From Ascaphus truei (taxonomy: Eukaryota; Chordata; Amphibia; Anura; Ascaphidae), in assembly GCA_036426205.1 (NCBI GenBank), contig CM071568.1, positions 229,620,148 to 229,684,147 on the forward strand: a DNA stretch of 64,000 bases, in the 5' to 3' direction. Below, piece by piece: positions 10,404-21,600 of this stretch. The notes under the pieces were generated by a model that was given only the letters and a program-made list of their open reading frames with translations, was not told the origin of the DNA and made no database searches. Every line of letters starts with the position of its first letter. The stretch's first letter is position 1. A program made the position numbers and the translations under genes.

Positions 10404-10665
10404 ATGTGACGTCATGAAAGGGACTGAAGCCAGTAAATCAGAATGGCTGTGCTTCATTTCCCTTTAACATGACGTCACAAAATCAAACATGGCTGCCGTT
10501 ACATGGTCTAATACAACCAATCAGATTGGGGATATAGTTCTCACAATATAATTGGCTGAAGTACCATGTGACTGTGGCCATGTGGGTTTGATGACGTCAT
10601 GTTAAAGTGAAATGAAACACAGCCATTTCTGATTGGCTGGCTTCAGTCACCTTCAGGGCATCACA
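10404..10665. repeat. inverted repeat with TGACGTCA palindromes (CRE-like)
   Basis: The arm at about 10,404-10,478 (GTGACGTCATGAAAGGGACT through CTTTAACATGACGTCAC) is mirrored at about 10,588-10,665, with ACTGAAGCCAG, AATCAGAA and TGGCTGTG shared in inverted order. TGACGTCA, the consensus cAMP-response element, occurs four times between 10,200 and 10,600. Whether it is used for regulation is unknown. Confidence 0.7.
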
Positions 10666-10689
10666 TTAAAAAAAAAGAAAGAAAAAAAA

Positions 10690-10925
10690 AGACACGAGAC
10701 ACCCACGGGGACCACCTGGAGGCCCATGGAGCCTAACAGGGACCACCCGAGGGCCCCAGTCACCCGTGGGAAACCCCCGGATTGCCTTTTGGGGCCTGCG
10801 GACACCCATGGGGACCACCCTGGGACCCCCGTCGGCCTGTGGTATTAATCCTGTGTCTAAAAAAAATAAATTCTGGTTTTATGTGGGGGCACAGGGGGTG
10901 GGTGGGTTGTATATTGTTGTTTATT
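10690..10925. repeat. right arm of the 1.6-kb palindrome
   Basis: GACACCCACGGGGACCACC and related words are the inverted complement of the array at 9,398-9,735. Beyond it, ATCCTGTGTCTAAAAAAAAT and TTTTATGTGGGGGCACAGGG mirror 9,338-9,395. The arm is shorter than its partner (about 160 versus 340 bp of array). Confidence 0.7.
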
Positions 10926-11177
10926 AAATATTGTTGTGGTTTTTGTTGGCCTAGGAGGTGGCTAGTAGGGCTGTTGTGTGTATTTTTTTGTATTGTGGTT
11001 AGCGGTGGAGGGTGAAGGGGGTATTAGCCCCAAGAATGGATGTTTGGTCCTGCCGGGTGGGTAGCGGGAGGGATGAACCCCTTCATTACCTTAGCGGTAC
11101 ACCCACCCTGTGCCAAATATCACCTTCATCCACCACCGCTACCCACAAGATGCATGGCACTGGTGCTTAACCCCTTC

Positions 11178-11210
11178 ATTGCCTTAGCGGTTAGCCGCTA
11201 AGGTAATGAA
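11178..11210. repeat. 32-bp palindrome, third copy
   Basis: CATTGCCTTAGCGGTTAGCC then GCTAAGGTAATG. Same family as the copies at 5884 and 6231, here inside the Harbinger-like element. Confidence 0.7.
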
Positions 11211-11679
11211 GTTGCCTGTAAATGCATTTTTTATGCATCTGATTCATGCTGGGGGTCTCCGGTGGTGAAATTAATGGATATCAGCTCTGGAGTCTCCCGG
11301 CACCAATCCGATGCAGGAAAAATGCTTTTTTTTCTAAGTGCCGTCTCGCCGCTTCTTGGCAGCTTCTCCCCACCTTCTTGCCAACTTATTCTGGCGAGGC
11401 AATTCGGAGAAGAAATCTAAATTCTAGAGCGGCGCTCAAACTCGATAAGCTGATCGGGGCTACTAGAATTGAGCGAGTTTGAGAAACTGCCGATAAGTGG
11501 CGATAAGTGGCTTATCGCCGAGCGTTTGGCGAATTTTCTTTTTTGTAAAAAAAAGTTTGCCGAAAATTTCTAGTATCGCCAAAATATCAGAGCTTACAGA
11601 ATAGCAGTAGGCTTTTTTGACAATAATCTGCCGATAACTGATTTATCAGACCTTTTTGCATAGGCGATAGGCCCCATTG

Positions 11680-13380
11680 TATTCCTGTGCATGGCTTGGC
11701 ATGAGGGTGCAATGTATGTTCTGTGGGAATCTTGTTAGTAGGGGTGAGTCACTATTTGAGATGCTGACACAAAACGTTAACAAGCATACTGTATGAGGCC
11801 TATCCTCCCCTAGGAATTACACATACCGTATAAAATAAGACAATAAATGTTCTGGAGTCCTGTAATAGGTTGTGTGGCTTTAAATTATGCGGATCCCCGT
11901 CTATTGGGGCTATCTGGCCATCCTTGTGGTGGCAACAAAAAAAATGCAAGTTATTGGAAGTGGTTTTGCCTTTTGCAGTTACTGGAGCTACAGTACTAGA
12001 ATTCAGCTTGTTGATAAAAAAAAATGTGAGTTGGAGCCTTTTGGTCCGACCGATTGGATTTGCAGAGCCAGAATGAAACTGCTTCTAAAAAAGGCCTTTT
12101 CTGCATGTATTTGCTACTAGATATGTCCCATAAAATCAATGTTGTCATAATGCAAAATTATACAAGCGGTAGAAAACCAAATGTGTGACTATCATCATTG
12201 TAAACATAGATAAAATAATTATGGTGCTGTTGCTGACGAGATAATACATATTATCTAACTACAGTATCTGAACTGTAGAATATAATCCAGTTTAGGTCAA
12301 ATCATACCTTTTTTGCTCTCGTGGATCTTCCATCAGATACAAACCTTAGAAATGATAGCAATGGTTATACATACACTTAGAAGGTTAGCATCGTGGCACA
12401 TTGAATCACTATTATGGATGCCAACCTTTAGAGATAATTCATATGTTTGTTAATGCGTGTTTCTTGCTGCTGGGAAGCTTGGCTCTCTGTTTTATAACTC
12501 GTAATGTTTGCACAATGCAATACACCTTGTCTTTTGTGTTATATGTTTAGTGCGCTTTTCTTTTCTATGCCTGTGAGTAATTCTATTTTTTTTTTAATTT
12601 ATGTGAGGTCTAAATCATTTTGATGTGCCCCTAAACTATACTTTATTCTCCATGAATTGAAGGAAAAAGTAATTCATTGTCAGAAAATGAACTCCTTTTT
12701 CAGCGTAGACATTAGCCTTGTCATTAAGGTTACATTTGTCCATTATTAAGAGATACTAAGGATTATTATTTAGTCTTAATTATCAGTGTTTCAGAAAGCT
12801 GTGTGACTCTGCGTTGCTTAATTCAATCAGAAATGCCTTCAAGTTGTTAAAGTGATGCAGTACTTTTGTCTTTTGTGTAGTTCTGTCACTACTAATTATA
12901 AGTTCTTTTGAAAAGCAGATCACATAAAAGGTGACAGCTGAAGACAGTAATGACACAGTAGGCAACTGTGTGGTGATTTGCAGACTTTACAAACTGGAGC
13001 TGCAGTGCTGTAATTTTATTTGCCATCTTTCAGGGACTACTAGAAAATAAAAATGTGTTTACGATGTAAAATAGCAGTGTCATCTGTGGTGTAGAATGCT
13101 GGGAGCCATACAGTTCCTAGAGAATAGAGGGTATTCTTAAAGTTATGGTATTATTTAACCAACCTATACAGTACAGTATATTATATATAGATTAACTACA
13201 CTACACAAGGCTGCCATACCTTTCAAAATGACTGTTAGGAACATTAGCACATATTTTATGAATTAAGAGCACAGAAGGGTATATCTTGCAAAATATATGG
13301 GCTGCAAAACTAGGACCGAAAATACCATAAGATTCATATAAAATAAAAGAATGAAGTCCTAGTTAAGTGAATGGGCCATA
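11680..13380. other. AT-rich non-coding stretch, nothing recognised
   Basis: No gene, repeat end or long open frame can be supported. Short open stretches (for example about 11,870-12,120) have no motif and no codon structure that I recognise. Confidence 0.5.
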
Positions 13381-13461
13381 AGGCATCTCTACTAAGGTGA
13401 TACTTCACAGAGAAAAATATAAAAGAAGTCGCAAAAAAAAGCAATGAATAAAAGAATATCT

Positions 13462-13911
13462 TTATAGGTTAAAAAAAAAAATATTATAACAACACAATAT
13501 AACAATGAAAGATGTTTGTGCAAAAGAAAAATAATAAAAACAAAGACGTTGCATGCTGTGTCTGTCACTGCTGCCGATGTGCCAATGGTAATGGTAAAAC
13601 CACTTTCCTTCTCCCGCATAAACCAGGGATCTTCTCCATCTGATGTTTACCAGGTGAATGGAGGGGGGTGATTGTGTTAGCTCACCGATCTCGAACGCGC
13701 TGCTGTGCTGCTGGGCTGGAGTGGTTGTCTCCTGGGTGGTCTCCTCAGTCGACCCACTGCCTCGCTTGTTGGCTGGTAGCTGCTGCGGCTGGCTGGTGCT
13801 TAGTCCTCCTCTCCAAACACGGGAAGTGATGTGGGGCTGTGGGTTTCGTATCAGTAACCAGTTGTGACGCTTAGCCCATATGTGGGAGTTCATAGGCTGG
13901 CTAGAAGTCAC
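13462..13911 (-). other. unrecognised 149-codon open frame
   Basis: The frame is open on the minus strand from 13,911 to 13,462. The first about 110 residues are hydrophilic (QPQQLPANKRGSGS, TEETTQETTTPAQQ), and then the reading frame enters AT-rich sequence that gives a hydrophobic tail. The composition change at about 13,600 suggests only the first two-thirds could be real, possibly a fragment of a mobile-element ORF. No family motif is visible. Confidence 0.25.
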
Positions 13912-13965
13912 TTTGTTTCAGGCTGGCTTGTTGGCAGGTTTTTTTTCAAAGAGCTCACAGGAATA

Positions 13966-14046
13966 GTTTGCTCTCCTTGTAGATAGGATCGTAACCCGTA
14001 TAGGAGCCTATTGAGGGTTATGATCCTATCTACAAGGAGAGCAAAC
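13966..14046. repeat. 32-bp arm hairpin
   Basis: GTTTGCTCTCCTTGTAGATA continues to GTAACCC at 13,997. After a 17-base loop the inverted complement occupies 14,015-14,046 with one mismatch. The structure is isolated from the fold-back region and lies 0.4 kb before the large Harbinger element. Confidence 0.85.
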
Positions 14047-14469
14047 TTTTTCTCTTTGAGGTATCGGCACACTAGGGATTGGGTATCCTTAATCTAAGAG
14101 GCTGCATCTTTTTTCCTGCATTGAATAAGGACATTAGTCCCCCATACAGAGACTGGACGATATCTATATTGTTCTAATTTCTTTGGCTGACACAGTTCCC
14201 ATCAGTACGCTCCTAAATTGGTTAATGTCCCACATTTCTTGTTCATTGATTGATATTTGAATTTCATTTGGATTTATATATTTATTTTATTTGTTTGTTT
14301 TTTATCCCTGGCCGTGCACAATTTTGTAACAGCAGTTTGAAAGACCCATTCCAGGTTCACTTTCACATACTTGTCCATTTACCACGGACTCAGGGTTACC
14401 TTCAATCACCTAGCAAAATTTGCATTTCTACTAAGGTGATATTATCTTTAAAGGATATTGAATAGGGAC

Positions 14470-14472
14470 ATA
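14470..14472. repeat. left target-site duplication ATA of the Harbinger element
   Basis: ATA immediately precedes the left inverted repeat and also follows the right one at 31,510-31,512. PIF/Harbinger elements duplicate 3 bp, usually TWA, so ATA is an atypical but correctly sized site. Confidence 0.55.
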
Positions 14473-14491
14473 GGGCCTCATGCAGTAAGCG
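14473..14491 (+). repeat. left terminal inverted repeat of the Harbinger element
   Basis: GGGCCTCATGCAGTAAGCG. A second ATGCAGTAAG occurs 74 bp inside, at 14,553, so the terminal motif is repeated subterminally, a possible second protein-binding site. Confidence 0.75.
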
Positions 14492-14729
14492 ACGAATATG
14501 TGAAATCGGCAAGCTTACCGATTAGGCATGTTATTGGCGATTTTCCCTCTCTGTATGCAGTAAGTGCCGAATCCCTTCAAAATCAAGACGAAAACAAATC
14601 CGCCCACTCTCACGATGATTTGCCGATCACACACAGGTGTATCGTCGTGCGTGGCGGGGTGCTGTTACGTTCGCCAATCAAAAATCTTGCTGAATCAGGC
14701 GAAGCCAGCATGTATTGGATAGCGCGCCA

Positions 14730-14739
14730 TATTTAAAGG
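14730..14739 (+). promoter_or_regulatory. TATA-like core promoter before the Myb-like gene
   Basis: TATTTAAAGG lies 236 bp before the ATG at 14,966. The same ten bases lie on the opposite strand upstream of the transposase gene (about 61,148-61,157), which supports use as a core promoter. A GA-rich repeat follows at about 14,779-14,795 in the presumed 5' leader. Confidence 0.45.
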
Positions 14740-15069
14740 CAACGTGTACTGTTAATCATTCTCTGTGTTGTTGGGAGTGAGAGAGAGAGAGAGACGCACA
14801 GAGCTGGGCGATTTAATATTTGCATATTGACTGAGAGACTTGTTGTGTATTGTGAAAGCTTTGTCCTTTGTTGTTTTGTTTACATATTTGTCTTGTTTTC
14901 TATGTGGAAGTGTTTCGTGTGATTGGCTGTACATTTGTTGTCTGTTTTTTGTGAGTGCTGTAAGTATGCCCGCAAAGCGTGGGAAGAGTGATGCTAGTGT
15001 GAGTGGTAGTGCTACTCGTGCGAGTACGCGTCAGAGTGAACGTACTGTTCAGGGGAGTGATGTGGCTAG

Positions 15070-15180
15070 GAGTGCGAGTGCTGTTGCTGGGAGTGGGAGT
15101 GCTGTTGCTGGGAGTGGGAGTGGAGTGCTGTTGCTGGGAGTGGGAGTGCTGTTGCTGGGAGTGGGAGTGCTGCTGGTGGC
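15070..15180 (+). repeat. exon 1 coding minisatellite, 21-bp units
   Basis: Units of GCTGTTGCTGGGAGTGGGAG encode AVAGSGS. A GGAGT irregularity near 15,118 breaks the frame here. The copy at 18,662-18,775 has more variable but frame-preserving units. The repeat is one breakpoint of the 3.6-kb duplication. Confidence 0.8.
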
Positions 15181-16189
15181 TCAGTTGCTGATGGGGTGTC
15201 TGGTGGTGGCGTGCTTGCTGGTGGCCAGCTTTTGGAGTCTCTTCCATTGGAACAAGGAGAGTCCAGTCAGCAGCAGGCAAGCTCTGAGCCTAAACGTGCT
15301 CGGAAGAAACGTGTGGAGAAGCCACGTAATCCTCGCTTCAATGACCAGGAAAATAGGGCTCTTGTCACTGGATTCTGGAGCACTATGACAGTCTCTATGG
15401 ACATTTAGTAGGTAAGTGTACCTTTCCATTTATTCTTCAAATACATGTGATCCTAGGTCATGTGAGTTTTGTTAATATGCAAATATGGGTCCATAATATC
15501 TTTTAATGTTAATTATTGTGGAAACATATTTTTAGCATGCGTTACAAGGACAAGAAAACTCAGGCGTTCAATTTGCGATAATTGCATACAATATTAATGC
15601 AAGCTTCCTTACATGTCTAGGTTTAGTAGTGAATGCTCATGTGCGTCACATATTACACCTAAAACAGCATGTTTGCTATCTCTTGGAACAGCTAGCAGTG
15701 TAGGAAACTGGTGCTTCTATTATTATGAATTAACATCATATATTTTGTATGTTTTTCAAGCGCGGACAAGTTCATCAAGCAAAAAAGAAATGTGGGACAC
15801 AATACTAATTGGTGTCAATGCGTGTGGGAATCGTGTCAGGGACAAGGTGAATTGTCGCAAGAGATTTGACGATATTAGGGCTAAATTTAAAAAGAAAATA
15901 CAAGACCAACGCGTGCATGCTTCTGGCACTGGAGGTGGGCCGCCACCACAACGTCTGATCTTAACTCCATTGGAGGAGCTGCTTCGGGGAAAATTACTTC
16001 CCGTCGTCGTGGAGGGTTTTGCCGGTGACCGGGACATCGGAATTTATCCGTCACAATTTCCACCAGGTGAGAAATCTTACTGTACTAGTCGTGTCGTTGC
16101 TTACAGTTATTTTACATATTTCCGCTGCTTTTTATACTGTCTTCACAATATAAGCATACCTACATCTATATATGTATATGTCTGTTTTT

Positions 16190-16212
16190 CTCTCTCTATA
16201 TATATATATATA
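16190..16212. repeat. TA microsatellite in intron 2 of the Myb-like gene, copy A
   Basis: A short TATATA run, present also in copy B near 19,786-19,803 with a different length. Confidence 0.7.
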
Positions 16213-18660
16213 TCTCAAAATAGACATATATGTTGTAGTCCTACTAAAAGCAGTAACTAATATACCACGTGCCATTGCGTGGTCATTTACATGTGAATTC
16301 CCAAAATGCATTGCTGTAGTGGAAGCAATTGATGGTGGGCGAAGATGGGGAACAACAGGGTAGTACACATGTGTAACACATGCTAATGAGAAATTATTAC
16401 TAGCTACAGGTACAGAACATAAATATGTATAATATTAATGTGTATATTATTTATTTTACTCCTACAAACACGACATTACTGCCTATTCTAATCATGCATT
16501 GAATATATTGCATGCAACGGCCTACAAACATAACTTGCACTAACAAATGTATAGTTGTTTATGAAAAGGTCCATTTTTGCTTGATGTCATATACAGACAG
16601 CATAATGAGGCACACGTAGCATATGTTATGTCATTGTGTTCATAACTTGCACACTGCAGATGACTATTTAGCTCCTCTACCATTGTGTTAAAGCAGCTGC
16701 AATGAATATGTCATCACAGCATACACGTCAACAGAGGGGGTGGGGTTCAGCACACACCCAAATTACAGGGTCATCTTACGGTCAACTTAGTTCACACCAT
16801 TTTCACCTGTTTGAAGTAATTGAAAGGTCTGCCTGATTAGGGTTTTTGGGGAAGGGAATACCGTTCTTACAACCTGACTAGAAAAACTGAAGGTAATCAC
16901 ACTCATTTGAAAGCTTAACTCTAGGTACTAAATCCCCCAACAAGTCATTAGTTATCAAACCGTACGTCACACATTCGTTCACTCATATCTATAGTTGAAC
17001 TGATATCAACAACACATTATCACACACTGCATGTGTTGTGTTGTTGAGTGACAGCCACATTCAGGTGTGCCACAGCTTCTATTAATGTACCACACATATC
17101 CTCTACCAAAAACGAATCTTTTTGCAATATGACCACCTTCATGGTAATCATTGTCAATGTTCATCTCATGATAGTTATGTACATTATGATACTGATATGA
17201 CTACACAACATATGATTTGTATGTACAAATTTAATCAATTTATCCTAACGCATTACTGCAGAAACATAGTATGTTGTATGTTAGGGAACTCAAAAGTTCT
17301 AAGTACACAGGCATGTACATTGTTATTACAACTATTTATGTTCACTTTCACACACACATTTTCGGTTAAGGAACTGATGCTGTTAGTTACTCATAAATAC
17401 AGAACATACAATAACTGTTTGTTCAATATTTACACATGTAAATGTACAACTGATGTTATTGTTATATATAGTTGCCCCTGGAGGACATGTGTCACCTGAG
17501 ACGGAACAAGTGTCTTCACCTGGGTCATGCAGCTCAACACACCTAGAAGGTGAGTGTATGAGGTGGTGCCCATATAATATGTGCACTTCTATATGTTATG
17601 TTGTCATGTTCATTATTTGTTTTGCACATGTTCTTTAAATAGGATTACTTAGTTTCAGTGAAAAGGAAGTTTAAGACAACATGTATTGTGTTTGTGATGT
17701 TAAGTATCATGTAGGAGTTGTGAGTTTAGAGCAACTTTTCATTAATTCTTATTTCATACTGAGTCCAAACATTATTCGTAAGTCAAGGTAGTTTTTAATG
17801 TGACGTTATAAAACGTATGGAAACATGTTAGGTGTTACTTATGACAGTATAATTACATAGTAAAACAGCAGAGATTAACATGCCATTTCATAATGTGTAC
17901 ATTTATTTTTAGAACATGATCATGAAGATGATGAAGATGATGATGATGCCGCCATAGACACAGAAATGCAATCAAGTGACCATGAAGAGGTTCCCATTGA
18001 AACAGTTACACAGCCAAATCATCCATCAAGTAACACATACGATGCAATAGTAGCTTCTGAGGGAAAAATTGTTGAAGCTGAAAATCGTCGCCATTCTGAT
18101 CTGATGACAGTGCACGAAAGGATGATATCACTGCAGGAAGAAACGATATCACAATTGTCACTTCTCCACAGAGTCTTCATTGAAGTGCCTAAACAATTGC
18201 AAAAAATAAACACGTCATTAGAAGCATTAGTTGTTCAGCAAACCCAAGCTAATTACTTGAGAATGACTACAGTACCAAATTTCAACTTTAACACATCACA
18301 GGAAGGATCTTTACATGGTGGTCATTTTTCACCCCATGCATCTGATGTTCATTCCCCAGGTCGGGATGTTACCGGTAAAGTAGCAGAAAGTTCTGTGCAT
18401 GTTCCTGACAACATCCTACCGCTGCCATCTGTAGAAATTCTGGAGTTGACACCTACAAAGGAGACGGCAAAAACAAAGAAGCACAAGCAGTTACTACCGA
18501 CCAGTTTTTGGACACAAACAAAAAAACCCAAACATGAAACGGACCAACCATCAGTTGTGCACTGTGTACCAACTTGCTCACATGTGTCAGTGGGCACAAG
18601 CCCTTTCCGTGATCAGTCACTGCCCACAAGCCCTGCCCGTGAACAGTCACTGCCCACAAG

Positions 18661-21600
18661 TTGCTGGGAGTGGGAGTGCTGTTGCTGGGAGTGCGAGTGC
18701 TGTTGCTGGGAGTGGGAGTGCTGGTGCTAGGAGTGCGAGTGCTGTTGGTGGGAGTGGGAGTGCTGCTGGTGGCTCAGTTGCTGATGGGGTGTCTGGTGGT
18801 GGCGTGCTTGCTGGTGGCCAGCTTTTGGAGTCCCTTCCATTGGAACAAGGAGAGTCCAGTCAGCAGCAGCCAAGCTCTGAGCCTAAACGTGCTCGGAAGA
18901 AACGTGTGGAGAAGCCACGTAATCCTCGCTTTAATGACCAGGAAAATAGAGCTCTTGTCACTGGGATTCTGGAGCACTATGACAGTCTCTATGAACATTT
19001 AGTAGGTAAGTGTACCTTTCCATTTAATCTTCAAATACATGTGATCCTAGGTCATGTGAGTTTTGTTAATATGCAAATATGGGTCCAGAATATCTTTCTA
19101 TGTTAATTATTGTGGAAACACAGCTTTTTATCATGCGTTACAAGGACAACAAAACTCAGGCGTTCAATTTGCGATAACTGCATACAATATTAATGCAAGC
19201 TTGCTTACATGTCTAGGTTTAGTAGTGAATGCTCATGTGCTTCACATATTACACCTAAAACAGCATATTTGCTATCTCTTGGAACAGCTAGCAGTGTAGG
19301 AAACTGGTGCTTCTATTATTATGAATTAACGTCATATATTTTGTTTGTATTTCAAGCGCGGACAAGTTCATCAAGCAAAAATGAAATGTGGGACACAATA
19401 ATAATTGGTGTCAATGCGTGTGGGAATCGTGTCAGGGACAAGCTGAATTGTCGCAAAAGATTTGACGATATTAGGTCAAAATTGAAAAAGAAAATACAAG
19501 ACCAACGCGTGCATGCTTCTGGCACTGGAGGTGGCCCGCCACCACAACGTCTGATCTTAACTCCATTGGAGGAGCTGCTTCGGGGAAAATTACTTCCCGT
19601 CGTCGTGGAGGGCTTGGCCGGTGACCGGGACATCGGAATTTATCCCTCACAATTTCCACCAGGTGAGAAATATTACTGTACTAGGCGTGTCCTTGCTTAC
19701 AGTTATTTAACATATATCCGCTGCTTTTTATACTGTCTTGACAATATAAGCATACCTACATCTATATATGTATATGTCTGTTTCTCTATATATATATATA
19801 TATCTCAAAATAGACATATATGTTGTAGTCCTACTAAAAGCAGTAACTAATAATACACGTGCCATTGCGTGGTCATTTACATGTGAATTCCCAAAATGCA
19901 TTGCTGCAGTGGAAGCAATTGATGGTGGGCGAAGATGGGGAACAACAGGGTAGCACACATGTGTAACACATGCTAATGAGAAATTATTAATAGCTACTGG
20001 TACAGAACATAAATATGTATAATATTAATGTGTATATTATTTATTTTACTCCTACAAACACGACATCACTGCCTATTGTAATCATGCATCGAATATATTG
20101 CATGCAACGGCCTACAAACATCACTTGCACTAACAAATGTATAGTTGTTTATGAAAAGGTCCATTTTTGCTTGATGTCATATACAGACAGCATAATGAGG
20201 CACACGTAGCATATGTTATGTCATTGTGTTCATAACTTGCACACTGCAGACGACTATTTAGCTCCTCTACCATTGTGTTAAAGCAGCTGCAATGAATATG
20301 TCATCACAGCATACACGTCAACAGAGGGGGTGGGGTTCAGCACACACCCAAATTACAGGGTCATCTTACGGTCAACTTAGTTCACACCATTTTCACCTGT
20401 TTGAAGTAATTGTAAGGTCTGCCTGATTAGGGTTTTTGGGGAAGGGAATACCGTTCTTACAACCTGACTAGCAAAACTGAAGGTAATCTCACTCATTTGA
20501 AACCTTAACTCTAGGTACTAAATCCCCCAACAAGTCATTACTTATCAAACCGTACGTCACACATTCGTTCACTCATATCTATAGTTGAACTGATATCAAC
20601 AACACATTATCACACACTGCATGTGTTGTGTTGTTGAGTGACAGCCACATTCAGGTGTGCCACAGCTTCTATTAATGTACCACACATATCCTCTACCAAA
20701 AACTAATTTTTTTGCTATATGACCACCTTCATGATAACCATTGTGAATGTTCATCTCATGATACGTATGTACATTATGATACTGATATGACTACACAACA
20801 TATGATTTGTATCTACAAATTTAATCAATTTATCCTAACGCATTACTGCAGAAACATAGTATGTTGTATGTTAGGGAACTCAAAAGTTCTAAGTACACAG
20901 GCATGTACATTGTTATTACAACTATTTATGTTCACTTTCTCACACACATTTTCAGTTAAGGAACTTATGCTGTTAGTTACTCATAAATACAGAACATACA
21001 ATAACTGTTTGTTCAATATTTACACATGTAAATGTACAACTGATGTTATTGTTATATATAGTTGCCCCTGGAGGACATGTGTCACCTGAGACGGAACAAG
21101 TGTCTTCACCTGGGTCATGCAGCTCAACACACCTAGAAGGTGGGTGTATGAGGTGGTGCCCATATAATATGTGCACTTCTATATGTTATGTTGTCATGTT
21201 CATTATTTGTTTTGCACATGTTCTTTAAATAGGATTACTTAGTGTCAGTGAAAATTAAGTTTAAGACAACATGTATTGTGTTTGTGATGTTAAGTATCAT
21301 GTAGGAGTTGTGAGTTTAGAACAACTTTTCATTCATTCTTATTTCATACTGAGTTCAAACATTATTCGTAAGTCAAGGTAGTTTTTAATGGGACGTTATA
21401 AAACGTATGGAAACATGTTAGTTGTTACTTATGACACAGTATAATTACATAGTAAAACAGCAGAGATTAACATGCCATTTCATAATGTGTACATTCATTT
21501 TTAGAACATGATGATGAAGATGATGATAAAGATGATGATGATGATGATGCCGCCATAGACACAGAAATGCAACCAAGTGACCATGAAGAGGTTCCCATTG

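Larger units (their letters stand above)
8567..11675. mobile_element. non-autonomous Harbinger-like element with large internal palindrome
   Basis: The left end GGGGCCTATGCTATAAGC (8567; duplicated at 8792) and the right end, inverted, GGGGCCTATCGCCTATGC share the first nine bases. Both are flanked by ATT (8564-8566 or 8789-8791 on the left, 11676-11678 on the right), a 3-bp duplication as in PIF/Harbinger. The last about 430 bp (TTCTAAGTGCCG, GCCAACTTA, CGATAAGCTGAT, GTGGCGATAAGTG, GGCTTATCG) resemble the right terminal region of the large Harbinger at 31,190-31,509. No transposase is present, so it would need to be mobilised in trans. The left boundary is uncertain because of the 225-bp duplication. 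Confidence 0.55.
14966..18660 (+). pseudogene. Myb/SANT-like Harbinger partner protein, copy A (four exons, 3' end lost)
   Basis: Exons: 14,966-15,411 (ATG, MPAKRGKSDASVS), 15,761-16,066, 17,472-17,549 and 17,913-18,660, all with GT/AG borders and matching phases. Exon 1 has an Ala-Val-Ala-Gly-Ser-Gly-Ser repeat, then RARKKRVEKPRNPRF; exons 1 and 2 together encode a trihelix Myb/SANT domain (NDQENRALVTG, EMWDTI, NCRKRFDDI) of the NAIF1/MSANTD type, followed by LEELLRGKLLPVVVEG. Exon 4 starts with an acidic run and has a coiled-coil-like stretch. Such proteins partner Harbinger transposase, binding ends and aiding nuclear import. Damage: an extra four bases near 15,118 shift the exon 1 repeat, one G is missing near 15,371 compared with copy B, and exon 4 runs straight into exon 1 repeat sequence of copy B, ending CWEWECWC and a stop. 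It keeps the only start codon. Confidence 0.75.

Noticed and set aside
15003..15191. Val/Leu/Gly-rich membrane protein in exon 1
   Set aside because: It is the wrong frame of the AVAGSGS repeat. The correct frame encodes a Ser/Gly-rich linker before the SANT domain.
16132..16368. Small proteins rich in YIYIYR and IYIYIY
   Set aside because: Translated TA microsatellite within an intron of the Myb-like gene.
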